NCBI GenBank assembly: GCA_001939145.1
Contig: LSRX01000501.1
Location: 257,932-321,931, forward strand
Length of the DNA stretch: 64,000 nt
Reading direction: 5' to 3'
Origin: Symbiodinium microadriaticum
Taxonomy: Eukaryota; Sar; Dinophyceae; Suessiales; Symbiodiniaceae
A program made the position numbers and the translations under genes. Shown here one piece after another: positions 51,633 through 63,135 of this stretch (positions are counted from its first letter, which is position 1; every line of letters begins with the position of its first letter). Below the pieces are notes generated by a model that did not search any database, was not told the origin of the DNA, and saw only the letters and a program-made list of their open reading frames with translations.

Positions 51633-51652
51633 AAATATACTTTCAGTCACTT

Positions 51653-52724
51653 TCAGTCTTTGAGTCGTGGCGCAGAGATGCGTACAGCTCCTGCCTCTCC
51701 CAAGATGCGCCGCAAGTGAGCCTCCTGCGCCTCCACGAGACGGACAGCCCGGAAGGGCGCGGCTATACACTAAAGACTCCAGTCGACACCGCATTTCGGT
51801 CATCTGAGTCATCTGTCTAGAATAAAACCTGCCAACCTCGTCGCGGGCTTGCTGCGCCGTTGCCTGTAGCTTCACCTTCTGACACGACCAGCAGAAACGC
51901 GGGATTCAGAAGGCGGGAGTTGCTCTAACGGAAGCAAAGAGTCTGCTCGAGTGCTGACTGCCAACCCTCAGAAGGGCCATAATCCAGAAGTGCCCCGCGC
52001 TACGCAAAGCAGCGCCTCGGTCTCCTCTTCAAGATCGTGAGCCCTTTGCCGCAAGCGAAGAGTTTCAGCCCGCCTTTGCTGACAGGTTGCGGCTGCACAA
52101 GCAACAAAAGCGCTTCATGTCTTTTCTCGAGGCTTCGACATGGATCGACATGGTACAATGCTTGAAAGAGCAAAGAACTTGACAACAAGCGTCACAAGGG
52201 CATGCTGACATGCAAGACTGGCAGGCAATTCTTCTTAACTCTGCACCTTCAGGTGAAGTCCAAAGCAGTTGGCACTGTAAAAAGTTCTGCTGTCAGTCTC
52301 CTCTTGTGCTTGGAGGAGAAGCGACGGCTGTCCGTCAGGCAGTGAAACCGCCAGGCGGTATATGCGGTTGCGCACTCGCCCGTTCATTGACCCGTCCCGA
52401 TGGCATCGGGCATCATGAGATGGACATGAACAAATATGAGCTGTAGCAGTACAAGCACAGACTGATACTGGGCCTTCTTCTGCAAGAAAATTCCTAGTCT
52501 GTCCAGGAGGCAGTGTGTCTCTTACATTTCCATCTCTGCTTCGCAGATGGCTTGTGAATTCTTACTAGAGAGCCGCAACGTCGCTGGAAGTCTTGAAGCT
52601 CGGAAAATATCGGAACTTCTTCGAACGTCGGTCGCGGCTCAAGGACTATGATCAAGGCTTTCCGGGCAGGCATCCCCAGAGCATGAACAAATTCGCACAA
52701 AGGAGGCATTGCCACGAATTCCAA
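51653..52724 (-). CDS. Coiled-coil protein, C-terminal exons
   Basis: Exon 52078-52004 (GTCAG|CAA ... TGC|GTAGCG) encodes a strongly helical QRRAETLRLRQRAHDLEEE segment. Exon 51878-51837 (GTCAG|AAG ... GAG|GTTGG) encodes KVKLQATAQQARDE. The last exon, 51769-51653 (TTTAG|TGT to TGA), encodes AVRLVEAQEAHLRRILGEAG and ends SAPRLKD. All three are phase 0 and join cleanly. An upstream exon at 52724-52566 (EFVAMPPLCEFVHALG ... EEVPIFSELQDFQ, donor A|GTAAGA) probably belongs to this gene but could be the end of the channel gene next to it. Heptad-like spacing of Leu/Ala and charged residues suggests a coiled coil; no named family. Confidence 0.55.
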
Positions 52725-53164
52725 CGGACCACCAGCGGTCCCAGCTCTGTCCTAGTCTGGGTGCTTCTCACAAAACTTCCCTCCACAGTTCTGTCTACTG
52801 GCGGAAGCTGGGAGGCCGGTGGTTGCAGCCGCAGCGTGGTTGCAGCTTGGCTGAAGCGCCGACATGCGCCGACTACGGGCGACTCGAAGCTCTCAAAACT
52901 CGCAAATTCAGCGTCCCGAGAGGGCAGGAAATCGAGCAAGCTCAGCCAGCAGGCCTGAGCACTGAGTATGTGTGATAGTGATGACTGTTCTTTGCATGTT
53001 GTTTGGGGACACTTTGGAGGGGTGCCAGTTCAACCCTTGCATTTGGCAATCGTGGAGGTGTGTGCAGACCTTTGCGGTGAAGATCGCTGCAGTTCCGAAC
53101 ACACATGCGCGCAGGTGCTTGCTCAAGGTGCGTGAGATTCTGTGAGAAGCCTGCCAGCTGGCAT

Positions 53165-55442
53165 GGGCAAAGGACTGGCGAAGGATGATGGCCAGGCTGT
53201 GATGCGGTCCGAGTGGCACTTGCGCAAGTCGACGAGATCTTTGACCTCGTACAAGCTCATTGCTCTTGGCCACTGCCTTCTGGTCCCGTTAAGCATGGCA
53301 TCGTTCCGAGGTTCTTCAAACAAATGCATGACAAGAAATGGCAAGAGTTTCCGTGTGACCGAATTCGTATACTGAGGATCCAAAGTGAAGCCTCGATTCA
53401 GCGACGGGCTAGAAGAATGTGTCCCTTAAGGTGCGTTGGACTCCGGTGCACTCAGTGCCGAGGCTTCGACGGTTGCCAAATTGTTCCCCCTCAGTGACAG
53501 CACGACCTGAAAGCATCAGAAGCACGAGCAACAACAAATGATCTGAGACGACTCTCACACCTGCATCAGCGCTGGGAACGTGATGGTTGCGTGATTGTTT
53601 GGGAAGATCACACCGACGAAGTCGAAGAGGCCCACCTTTCCAGCTGAGGGGGCTTTCTGTAGGCTGATCGCTTATTTGTGCCGGGGCACTGCGTCCACGC
53701 CGACGTCCTGGTGGTGCACAATCAGCTGGTTGTGACCAAGACAGCATTGTGAAAGTCCTGAAGGATCCGCGCCGCTTCGGGCTGCTGGATGAGCTGCAGA
53801 AACTCCTGAAGAGCTGTCGCACATTTCGTTTGGACAAAACATGAAGGCCCACCCTACACACAGAAAACTTCGGCATGCATCTTCTGCAGATTCGATGCTG
53901 CGACCGGTCTGCCAGTGAAGCTACGTGCAGCATCGTGCAGCCTAGCCACCCACCGTGTCAGCCGGTCGTCCGGAGACCTGAGCAAGTTGCCCGCCCAAAT
54001 CTGGCTTTGCCAGTATGCGTGTGGAGACCTCACAAAACACCTGCGCTAGCACTTGCTTCTACGCGCGCACCCGGGCTCCTGGCAGGCCAACTATATCCAT
54101 CACCTCTCAAACAGGGTCAAGGAGATTACAAGCTGTTCCTTCTTGTGGAAGCGATGTACGTGCGGCTGCCTGTTCTAGCTTCTCCTGGACCTTCTGGACC
54201 ATGATCTGCTCCTGCGAAAACTTGCTACTTCCATGACAACGCTACCAGTAGGCAGGAGATTTTGTCAGGAACATGTCACCCCTGCCGCAAAAGCAGGCTA
54301 TGGCCTTTTCCACCGATGCAATGACATTAATGACCTCCACGAGTATGCCGACCTGCAGCCCATAAGTCCGGCAAGACAATAAGCGAGTTCAGGCCATGCT
54401 GGAAGCTCGGGCTGCTGCCAGCATATTCATCACAGTCAGCGTGGCGACCAGCACAAACCTTCTTGCATGGAGCAGACTCTACACCGCGCCTCTGCCGTCA
54501 TCAATGCAAAAAAAGTCCCTTTCAAACGGGCTCTTTTTGTTGAAGGAACTTTGTTGCTGATCACCGATCGCAAGGTTTACTGACGGGCGACACCATGAAA
54601 AGACCGCTGAAAAGCAGGTTGTCGCGACCGATGTCCCGCACGACGCTTCCAACGTTGTCCTTCAGTCACTGAGGCGAGGGGCAAGGGAATCTTGGAAGCT
54701 GTGTGCCTCCCCCTCGATGCGCCCAAGACACCAGGAAGATTCCATTCAAGAGCAGCGTGGACATCGAGTCCGGAACCGTCGCGAAGTAGGTCTGCGAGGA
54801 GAGCGCAATACTGTCCACTATTGTCCACTGTTGTCAAGGTCCCTGCGAAATACGGCGGCCCAGATCGGCTCTCGTGACGACTCCACAGGTCCGCTGTGCA
54901 CTTATCCTCTGCCCGCCTCTGCCCGAGCGGCATCACGTGCCAATTGGGTGAAGACTATGCCGAAGACATAGAGCCTTGCCCGGCCGGGCTCGAAAGCCAA
55001 CTGCAGCGAAACTTCTCAAACGGTTCCACTCCCCGGGCACGCAGCATCGATGCCCTCTGAGGCCCAGGCACTAGGACCAAAAGTGTGACTGAGAAGAAAA
55101 CGGCTCGCATTGCGACAACCTTCCGACAGTTTCTGAATATCATATTCACATCTCGGAGATGAAACGGCGGAGGAGGCTGCCTCGTTCAACTGAAAAGCTT
55201 TCCGTTTGCTAAGGCTGTGGCCATAGCTTTGACGAGTATCAACAGCTCGGGCACCATGTGGAGCACCCTGTCAGCATGCAGTTTCACCAAGTCTTGAATG
55301 CTGTTACCTACGCTCTTTCAAGCTACCGGAACCTTGAACGCACTTGCGAGCAAAAACAACTATAGGTGGCTTCATTGACGGAGCTCAAAGCCTGGCGATG
55401 CGGGCGATTCGTACAATGCGCATGAGGCGCACTATTCGAATC
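53165..55442 (-). CDS. Voltage-gated cation channel domain in micro-exons
   Basis: S4 voltage sensor: exon 55442-55392, RIRIVRLMRIVRIARIAR, Arg at nearly every third position. S4-S5 linker: 55267-55216, MVPELLILVKAMAT. S5: 55119-55070 plus 54974-54917, joining as FFSVTLLVLVLYVFGIVFTQ. Pore region: 54791-54732, TYFATVPDSMSTLLLNGIF. S6: 54458-54419, FVLVATLTVMNML. Post-S6 helix: 54352-54305, VGILVEVINVIASVEK. Then 54211-54170, EQIMVQKVQEKLEQ; 53853 to about 53735, LQEFLQLIQQPEAARILQDF; 53635-53561, VGLFDFVGVIFPNNH; and from at most 53371, YEVKDLVDLRK. This is the order of Na+/Ca2+-type protist channels with a regulatory C-terminus. S4, linker and the two S5 exons join in phase, and most donors are GC. 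A frame near 55550 may be S3. S1-S2 and the selectivity-filter exon between 54732 and 54458 are not found. Confidence 0.8.
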
Positions 55443-56433
55443 CTCAGATTGGCGTGGGAATGTTGTTGTGGGCAGCCGTCGAAGGATGTCTAGAGTCTAG
55501 ATGGAGAACTACGAGGAAAACATCCGCAGATAGATTGAAATCACTACGAAGCCTCGATCCAACAAGCCGAAAAACCATGATATCAGCAGCGCACACACAC
55601 ATACAGTAATGCAGAAGGGACTGCTGTAAAAGGTATAAGTATTGACGTGCGCATGCTTTCACAAGCACATATGCTTGTGCACATTAGGATCTTGCTTGTT
55701 TCATGTCAATCTGTGCTGCTGCTATATTGCGTATTTCTCATATAGCCGCAATCTTCTCTGCGGCTTCTGCACCTTTCGGAAGTGTCTCTCGTTATGCACG
55801 GCAAGTTGTGAGGATCGATCCATGCTACAGGCACCATACAGATCCACGCATCTACGATGAGATTGGGCTGATTGCACGGATCATCGCAATGTGCAATCGA
55901 ACCCAACTTAATCTGCCACAGTTCGGAATGACACATCTAAGCACATATCGCACATAGTTAGTTCTACAGCGCGACTGCTTGCTGCTTCTTCATCTGGCAG
56001 TACATAAAACAGTGCCAAGCTGCATGTTGCTGCTCTCTGACCTGTGCAGAGCACACAAAAGCAAGTGCCGCAAGAACTTATGGTCTCAGCCAGCCGGCAC
56101 ACACTCCACGATATATCCACTAATTCCACTACATACCAGCTGGACCTCATGCAAACCAACATGTCTTGTTGAACCGATATCGCAGGCCATGGTCAACAGC
56201 AGAGATGGCAGGCCATCGAACTAAAGGGTATCACAGCACATGTACTCAAACATACATGCCTGGGTGCAAACACACGCGCAGCACTTACAAACATAGAGTG
56301 TCTGCATTGGTATTACCCGTTTGCTATCCGCGATGCAGCAACCCTAAAGTCACAACGCGCTACCTTGCGATGCATGCAGACAGCAAGAGAGGGAGAGAGA
56401 GGGAGAGAGGGAGAGGAAGAGGATGGAAGAGGC
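55443..56433. other. Upstream region of channel gene
   Basis: Probably introns and earlier exons of the channel gene; a possible S3-like frame (SADVFLVVLHLD) lies near 55530. 56384-56425 is a GAGAGG-rich run bordering the segmental repeat. Confidence 0.4.
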
Positions 56434-56546
56434 TTTGGCAGAACCTTCCCGTCCCTCAGCTCTGCGGATGAAGTTGAATGCACTACCAAACCCTCGGTCG
56501 GTGCTGGCATTCCGACCTTTTGGCAACACTTGAAAGCTGTCGCCAG

Positions 56547-57185
56547 TCACTTCGACTTGGACTTGCTCGCAACCACCTCCCTCCAGGAAAAATATGTGCT
56601 CGACCCATCCTCGGACTGGAGGTACGTGGCATCCACGTCCTCCGGGATGTCAGCACTCTTGATCTTCTCGTTAATCAGATCCTCGTCCATGAGGATCTTC
56701 GGCGCGATGAGTGCCTTCTTGGGGTGCCGGGCCAGGGCGGACCTCTGCAGGATCCACAGCTTCCAACCTTCGGTGGTAAGCAGCTGCTCGCGGCCGCTCG
56801 GGAGCTTTGCTCGGAACACCTCGATGGGTTGCTCGTACCCGATGTAAACTATCTTGTCCACGGCATGGTCCAGCACTTTGGCTTCCTGCCAAACGCGGGT
56901 CAGCGGCTGGTTGGGAGCCCGGCCCTCGGGTTGGTGATCCGGGATGCTCCTGCAAGCATACCCAACCTCAAAGGGGTCGACCCGCCCCAAGCTGCACATC
57001 TTCGAGTGAATATCACTCTCCTTTGGGCAGGCCGCCCACGTCTCTCTGGGCGAGCTTTGCTCTGGCTCCGCTCCCGCTCGGCGTTGTGTGTTCGTCGCCG
57101 ACCGCAAAGCCCGTGCGAAGAGCCGACCTGCAACCACGCCACAACTGCGATCACAGTATGCGCAATTGCCCCGGCGCAACGTCAA
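56547..57185 (-). CDS. Uncharacterised multicopy protein exon, copy E
   Basis: The best-preserved copy of the family described at 5074-5673: open frame of 212 codons without an ATG at its start (first codon TTG), with the conserved TTGCAG|GTCGGC acceptor at 57127, so the coding exon probably spans 57127-56547. Core motifs GRVDPFEVGYACRSIPDH, AKVLDHAVDKIVYIGYEQP, SGREQLLTTEGWKLWILQR and HPKKALIAPKILMDEDL, ending KSKSK. Unlike copy A it is not interrupted by an assembly N. No known domain seen; soluble, mixed charge. The flanking non-coding DNA is duplicated along with it, so the copies arose by DNA-level duplication rather than retroposition. Confidence 0.6.
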   Translation of the reverse strand: MTLRRGNCAYCDRSCGVVAGRLFARALRSATNTQRRAGAEPEQSSPRETWAACPKESDIHSKMCSLGRVDPFEVGYACRSIPDHQPEGRAPNQPLTRVWQEAKVLDHAVDKIVYIGYEQPIEVFRAKLPSGREQLLTTEGWKLWILQRSALARHPKKALIAPKILMDEDLINEKIKSADIPEDVDATYLQSEDGSSTYFSWREVVASKSKSK

Positions 57186-57485
57186 TGCCGGCTACTGCAC
57201 TGCGCTCCTGCGGCTTTGCGCTGCAGCTGCCTGTCCAAACCTCGCACAACATGCACGGCTCACAGCTACGCTGGGTACGACACGGCGAATCACCAAAGGC
57301 TAGCGAGCACCTGGCCTACATCATCGTGGTGCTGCAGCTTCTTGTTGGAGCCTCGCGTAACACGGCTCACATCACTAAGAGACCCTTTGGGATGTGAAGG
57401 GCCTTCGTCCTGAGACCACTCGCCCCAACTTTCACTCCAGCCTGCGCAGAATGAATCGAGATGCAGCCTGAAATCACTCAGCCGC

Positions 57486-59887
57486 TCGCACACGCGGCCT
57501 TCTTCTTGAACGCTGCCTGTTGTCAAGGCTTGGTCATGCCACATGATTTACTTTGTGTGCGACCACTTAGCTTCGGTTTTCTTCACGAAGGAGATCTTTC
57601 ATCTTCTTGTTTCGAAACATTCGACATGCTGCAAATCCTGGAATCCGATGCATCTCTATAATACCGCACTTGCTGTATATGTCTATTTTTCATGCGGTAT
57701 TATTGCATGTGGAACAAACTTTCTGAAAGGCCGAGAAGCCAAAAGATCAAGAAGTCAAAAGATCAAGAAGCTGTCGAAGCAACACCCGTAACCACAAATC
57801 AACAAAACTCTATAGAAAAGGTAGACTTCCTCTCGATTTGCTCCCGAGCCAGCCTGAGTCACGCCTTTTCTCGTTGTGCCACCATCTCCAACCTGCTGCT
57901 GAGGGCACGTGCGCTACGGCAAATCATCAGAGGCAGAGGCGGCGCAGCCCTTGGAACCAACTGGACTACCTGCCGTACAGTTTCTCATGACCGCCTGGCC
58001 TTCATCCCCTTCGCCATGGAGCTGCCAGGTGGTACCGCTACCTCATGTCACACGGCTCACTTGACTGGGCGACTCGTTTTGGCAGGACATGCTGGGCCTT
58101 TGTCCCGAGACCAGCTATTCCAGCCTGCACAGAAGAAGCTCAGAGGCATACGCTCCGAAACCATTCAGCAACGGCCTTCGTCTTGAAGGCTGCCTGTCGT
58201 CAGGAATTGCGCGATAGTGCTCTCCGAAGTGTTTCGCTTCGTTTCTCGCATCGTTCAACCTGCTCTTAATCGAGCCAGCCTGAGTCCTCGCACACGCGGC
58301 CTTCTTCTTGAACGCTGCCTGTTGTCAAGGCTTGGTCACGCCACATGATTTACTTTGTGTGCGACCACTTAGCTTCGGTCTTCTCCACGAAGGAGATCTT
58401 TCATCTTCTTGTTTCGAAACATTCGACATGCTGCAAATCCTGGAATCCGATGCATCTCTATAATACCGCACTTGCTGTATATGTCTATTTTTCATGCGGT
58501 ATTATTGCATGTGGAACAAACTTTCTGAAATGCCGAGAAGCCAAAAGACCAAGAAGTCAAAAGATCAAGAAGCTGTCGAAGCAACACCCGTAACCACAAA
58601 TCAACAAAACTCTATAGAAAAGGTAGACTTCCTCTCGATTTGCTCCCGAGCCAGCCTGAGTCACGCCTGTTCTCGTTGTGCCACCATCTCCAACCTGCTG
58701 CAAAGGGCACGTGCGCCACTGAAAATCATAAGAGGCAGAGGCGACGCAGCCCTTGGCACCAACTGGACTACCTGCCGTGCAGTTTCTCATGACCGCCAGG
58801 CCTTCATCCCCTTCGCCATGGAGCTGCCAGGTGGTACCGCTACCTCATGTCACAGGCTCACTTGACTGGGCGACTCGTTTTGGCAGGACATGCTGGGCCT
58901 TTGTCCCGAGACCAGCTATTCCAGCCTGCACAGAAGAAGCTCAGAGGCATACGCACCGAAACCATTCAGCAACGGCCTTCGTCTTGAAGGCTGCCTGTCG
59001 TCAGGAATTGCTCGATAGTGCTCTCCGAAGTGTTTCGCTTCGTTTCTCGCATCGTTCAACCTGCTCTTAATCGAGCCAGCCTGAGTCCTCGCACACGCGG
59101 CCTTCTTCTTGAACGCTGCCTGTTGTCAAGGCTTGGTCACGCCACATGATTTACTTTGTGTGCGACCACTTAGCTTCGGTCTTCTCCACGAAGGAGATCT
59201 TTCATCTTCTTGCTTCGAAACATTCGACATGCTGCAAATCCTGGAATCCGATGCATCTCTATCATACCGCACTTGCTGTATATGTCTATTTTTCATGCGG
59301 TATTATTGCATGTGGAACAAACTTTCTGAAATGCCGAGAAGCCAAAAGACCAAGAAGTCAAAAGATCAAGAAGCTATCGAAGCAACACCCATAACCAAAC
59401 ATTGAACAAAACCCTTTAGAAAAGGTGGACTTCCTCTCGATTTGCTCCCGAGCCAGCCTGAGTCACGCCTTTTCTCGTTGCTCCACCATCTCCAACCTGC
59501 TGCAAAGGGCACGTGCGCTACGGCAAATCATCAGAGGCAGAGGCGGCGCAGCCCTTGGCACCAACTGGACTACCTGCCGTACAGTTTCTCATGACCGCCT
59601 GGCCTTCATCCCCTTCGCCATGGAGCTGCCAGGTGGTACCGCTACCTCATGTCACACGGCTCACTTGACTGGGCGACTCGTTTTGGCAGGACATGCTGGG
59701 CCTTTGTCCCGAGACCAGCTATTCCAGCCTGCACAGAAGAAGCTCAGAGGCATACGCTCCGAAACCATTCAGCAACGGCCTTCGTCTTGAAGGCTGCCTG
59801 TCGTCAGGAATTGCTCGATAGTGCTCTCCGAAGTGTTTCGCTTCGTTTCTCGCATCGTTCAACCTGCTCTTAATCGAGCCAGCCTGA
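57486..59887. repeat. 800 bp unit, three tandem copies
   Basis: Units start at 57486, 58288 and 59089 (each at TCGCACACGCGGCC) and are 802, 801 and about 799 bp long, differing by scattered substitutions. The equivalent region at 6360-7120 has one unit. Each unit contains an AATACCGCA/TGCGGTATT hairpin. Confidence 0.9.
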
Positions 59888-60413
59888 ATCACGTCTCGTG
59901 CGATACTTCCAGCCTGCTGCAAAGGACAACGGCATGGCCTCTGCACCAACTAATTACTTGCCGTGAAGTTTGCGGTAGTTCTGATGCGGACCGGGCCTTC
60001 CTCGTCTTTGGGCTTCACCTCGTGCTCGGCGCCTCGCGCAGCACATCTCATGTCGGCGGGGACTGTTTGCACCCTACACCGGGCCTTTGGCATCGCGAGA
60101 CCAACGACCATAATGTTGCAGCTTCCAGCTGTCATATCTGCTGTCATTCCAGCCTGCTGCAGAGGCTGCTGTGTGTCGAATCACCGCCAGGCGGCACGGC
60201 CTCCGCGCCACCCCTGCCGATGATATGGCATTGCTAGACTAGAACTGAAATTTCCGGCTACAGTACGCTTTGAGCCTGGCGGCATTCCGGCACCATGAGA
60301 TGCGCAAAGATCGAACATCGGCAAACTCCAACATATTATCATCATTATGGAAACTCGTACATGCAGTGCACAGAGCCACTGTCATTCAACATCACATGTA
60401 GGATCCGAGCTCC

Positions 60414-61315
60414 GCGTAAAAAGCTTTCACCAACTTGTTTCAGACATCTGAGTACTTGAAGCTTGAGACCCTATCCTACTCTGAACACAAACTAAGTACA
60501 AATCTACTGACAGAAGCGCTGCCAAAGAGACATGACAGAAACTCACTGCAGCAAACACTGACTAAGGCAACCTGCCTTCCTTCCTCGAGGCCGGCCTCAG
60601 ACGGAGAGCATCTGATGTCAAGAAAAGACGCAGAATAAAGCGCTGGACATGATCGGACAATAAAGCTCACCCAAAACAAGTACTGGGCTAGCTAGTGTTC
60701 CTGAGCCTCCAGCTGCCCAAAGCACGAACTGCATGAGCCATGTCCTCGTCAAGCAAGGATTTCCAAGGGGGCAACAAGAACATGGCCAGCGGAGCTTAAG
60801 GCCCAAGCTCGATCACTGTGGCTGCCATCAAAAAGCCATCGAAGACGAGCCAAAAGTCCTTGATGCAATCGCCTCGGTTTGCTCGTCTCTGTTGTTCGAC
60901 TTGGACCTTACCAAGATGCTGCTACATTGCTGCTACATGTGCACACGAAGAATGGGTTTCGCCGCGAGGCGGGTTCTGCGAAAAGCAGCAAATCGCAGCG
61001 ACCACCTGAGTGGGATCCACAGCCGAAGGTATCATGCCAGACCCTTTCAATTTTTTGTGGAGTGCCGTGACCGGAAGGTTGGCACAAAGACGCCCCCGGC
61101 TCAGCCTGGCTAGGGACTCCTCTTGCTTCCTTGCACACGGCTCCTGTTCGGGTTGGCGGTTTCATAGATGCAAACCGGAGCGTAATTTCACATGCAAATT
61201 CAGGTTCATCGGAGGCACTCACAGAGGAAGAAGGCGCAGAAGAAGTGCTCCATCACTACGAAAACCTGGGCCGCACCGACTTCTCACCATCAGCTCGGTC
61301 GGCCTAGCACCGAAC
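60414..61315. other. Intergenic
   Basis: Between the segmental repeat and the MITE. No gene supported on either strand. Confidence 0.45.
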
Positions 61316-61514
61316 GTTGCAATATGGGCAGTTCTCTAAATTAGGGTCCCTTTTGGGGTCCTTGTTATATAAGGGTGCCGTGCTATATTCGGGGCCTAAA
61401 AAGGGACCCTACCCNAATTAGGGTCCCTTTTGGGGTCCTTGTTATATAAGGGTGCCGTGCTATATTCGGGACCCCAAAAGGGACCCCAATTTAGAGAACT
61501 CCCCATATGTTGCA
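61316..61514. mobile_element. Foldback MITE with target-site duplication
   Basis: The ends are inverted repeats: left starts ATATGGGCAGTTCTCTAAAT (61322) and continues TAGGGTCCCTTTTGGGGTC to 61360; the right arm (61470-61508) is its reverse complement with two mismatches over 39 bp. Flanking GTTGCA occurs directly on both sides (61316-61321 and 61509-61514), as expected for a 6 bp (or 8 bp, GTTGCAAT) target-site duplication. No coding capacity. The inner part is repeated around an N at 61415, so the true element may be only about 100 bp. Confidence 0.8.
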
Positions 61515-62634
61515 ATGAACATCGCGTGGTTGCAGAAGGCAGTGTTGGCGGGTGTTGTAAACCCCCATCCCAGGTTATACATTTCGCTGAAATGGGCTGT
61601 CTTTGTTCCACTGGATTTGGGAGGCTGGGACCAACCTCCTCGCGCGGGATGGTGGATTTAATACAAAGGGATCATTGCTGCGCGTGTGTACTTTGGAAGC
61701 CTCTGCATCACATGCCAATACGCATACCAGAGCGGGAAAAGCCTTGTTCCAAGTTGACCTCTGCAGCCCTTAGGTGAGAATGCTGGCAATGCATGGCGAA
61801 GATGCACAACACCGTAAAGCCAATCGAAACCACCGCGAATTCCATGTGTTATCCCCCGTCGGAAGCAGACATTCACCGATACATCTTGCTCAGGCACCGT
61901 GTCTGTTGAAGCTGCCGGTGCATTGAAGTCCGTATCGATGGCCAACCAAACCTGTTGCAAGAGTCAACCAGCTCAAACTGAGCTCAAAGCGTGCAATACC
62001 CGTAAAGACCCCTTTCGCAAGAAAATGACATCTACTGTCGCATCACGTGAGTATTGCATTTAGCGTGTATGCAGGATTGAAACATTCACGAGTAGCGTGA
62101 TTCGCTGCAAGGCACTGCGTTCACCATGATGAGGCAAAGGGTCATATTCTCGAAGTACTTGCTTCGAGCCAGTTTCTGACACCAGCCACTCGTCTTGTAG
62201 AACTGCGCAACCTCGGCTCCGCACGTTGCGGAAGAAGTTCAAGAGTGGACGAACTTAGCAATCTGCAAATCTGACCAAAGATGCACTTCAAGGTTGATTT
62301 CGAAGGCTGTTCACACAGCTCATGCTCTGATCCGGAGTTGGGCCCTTCTCATACCCTTCCGACCATCAATAAATACTGCTCGCCTTGGCTAGACTGCAAG
62401 AACTGTAACACCCCCTGGCCCGCAAAGGGCCGAGTCCCGTTAGAATGGGAATTTCACGGCGTGCGCGAATTAACGAGCGCTCATGTTTTTGACCAGGCCG
62501 GCGGCTTACCACGAACTTGCCTTCAGCTCCATGCAACTACCGAGTGCAGGGAGGCAGAGACTTAATGTCTGCAAGCCTCAGAGCACATCGGGCAGAATCT
62601 GGCCTATCCTCTGGAGAGACTGGTCACTACAATT
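61515..62634 (-). other. Possible further exons of the secreted-protein gene
   Basis: Two minus-strand stretches look coding: near 62220-62150 (RSRGCAVLQDEWLVSETGSK) and from 61951 after CAACAG|GTT (VWLAIDTDFNAPAAS ... QDVSVNVCFRRG). They lie downstream of the exon at 62.6-63.1 kb on the same strand, but no continuous splice chain was established. Confidence 0.3.
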
Positions 62635-63135
62635 TCAGCTACCGCTGCAAGCCTTCTTTGCCCTCTGAGCAGAGATGCTTACATGCGGATTGCCATCGAG
62701 CAGGATTTCTGCTTGCCACGTCTCGTTTGAAAGCGTCGAGCCCAGCCGCACCCAAACTTCCAGTTTCTCTGGCTGCCCTCCGGAGAACTTCACACCTTTG
62801 TCAGCATCGACAGAAGTTGCCACCAAGCCAGTGGCAAAGCTGTTGCCAAAGGTTGAATGGAAGTTCAAGGAAAGCTGTGGGAGACCCTCCTTGTCCAGTG
62901 ATTCCTTGAAACTCCAAGTATGCACAGCAACACCATTGGTAGGCGAGACGCCCTGGATGCTGCGGTCATCCAAGACTCTGAACTCCAGATTGTACGGCAA
63001 CCGCCCCAATGGGGTTTGGACTGCAAAGCCTTTCCAGCTCCCCGGCAAGGCCTGCAGGAAAGCAGCTGGGTCCGTGCTGCCAGATCCCTCTGCGCGGACG
63101 GCTGCCGTCATCAAGACCAAGGCCCTCCTGAGCAT
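62635..63135 (-). CDS. Probable secreted protein, first exon
   Basis: From an ATG at 63135 the frame begins with a short signal-like peptide (MLRRALVLMTAAVRAEG), then SWKGFAVQTPLGRLPYNLEF, SIQGVSPTNGVAVHTW, LNFHSTFGNSF and ending near LLDGNPH. The repeated beta-strand-like segments and the PGSWKG-xx-TPLGxLPY start recall small lipid-binding or DUF-type beta-barrel domains, but I cannot name the family. A consensus donor (CAT|GTAAGC) at 62683 gives a 151-codon exon; without splicing the frame stops at 62635. Codons upstream of the ATG are also open, so an earlier start is possible. Confidence 0.55.
   Translation of the reverse strand: MLRRALVLMTAAVRAEGSGSTDPAAFLQALPGSWKGFAVQTPLGRLPYNLEFRVLDDRSIQGVSPTNGVAVHTWSFKESLDKEGLPQLSLNFHSTFGNSFATGLVATSVDADKGVKFSGGQPEKLEVWVRLGSTLSNETWQAEILLDGNPHVSISAQRAKKACSGS

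Larger units (their letters stand above)
50078..51652. other. Intergenic with microsatellites and an N
   Basis: Tetranucleotide runs at 50745-50850 (CATG, ATAC, CTGA, CTGG), TA runs at 51359-51390 and 51561-51632. A single N at 51391 ends the first TA run and probably marks an assembly gap. No gene supported. Confidence 0.55.
56434..60413. repeat. Segmental repeat block, copy 2
   Basis: Collinear with 4961-7610: coding exon (56547-57127), flanking repeat, then three tandem copies of an 800 bp unit, then the shared tail. Left border at the shared word TTTGGCAGAACC immediately after a GA-rich run. Confidence 0.85.

Noticed and set aside
53409..53933. 174-codon minus-strand frame as a gene
   Set aside because: The channel exons at 53853 and 53635-53561 lie in other frames here and match a family; this longer frame is their shadow.
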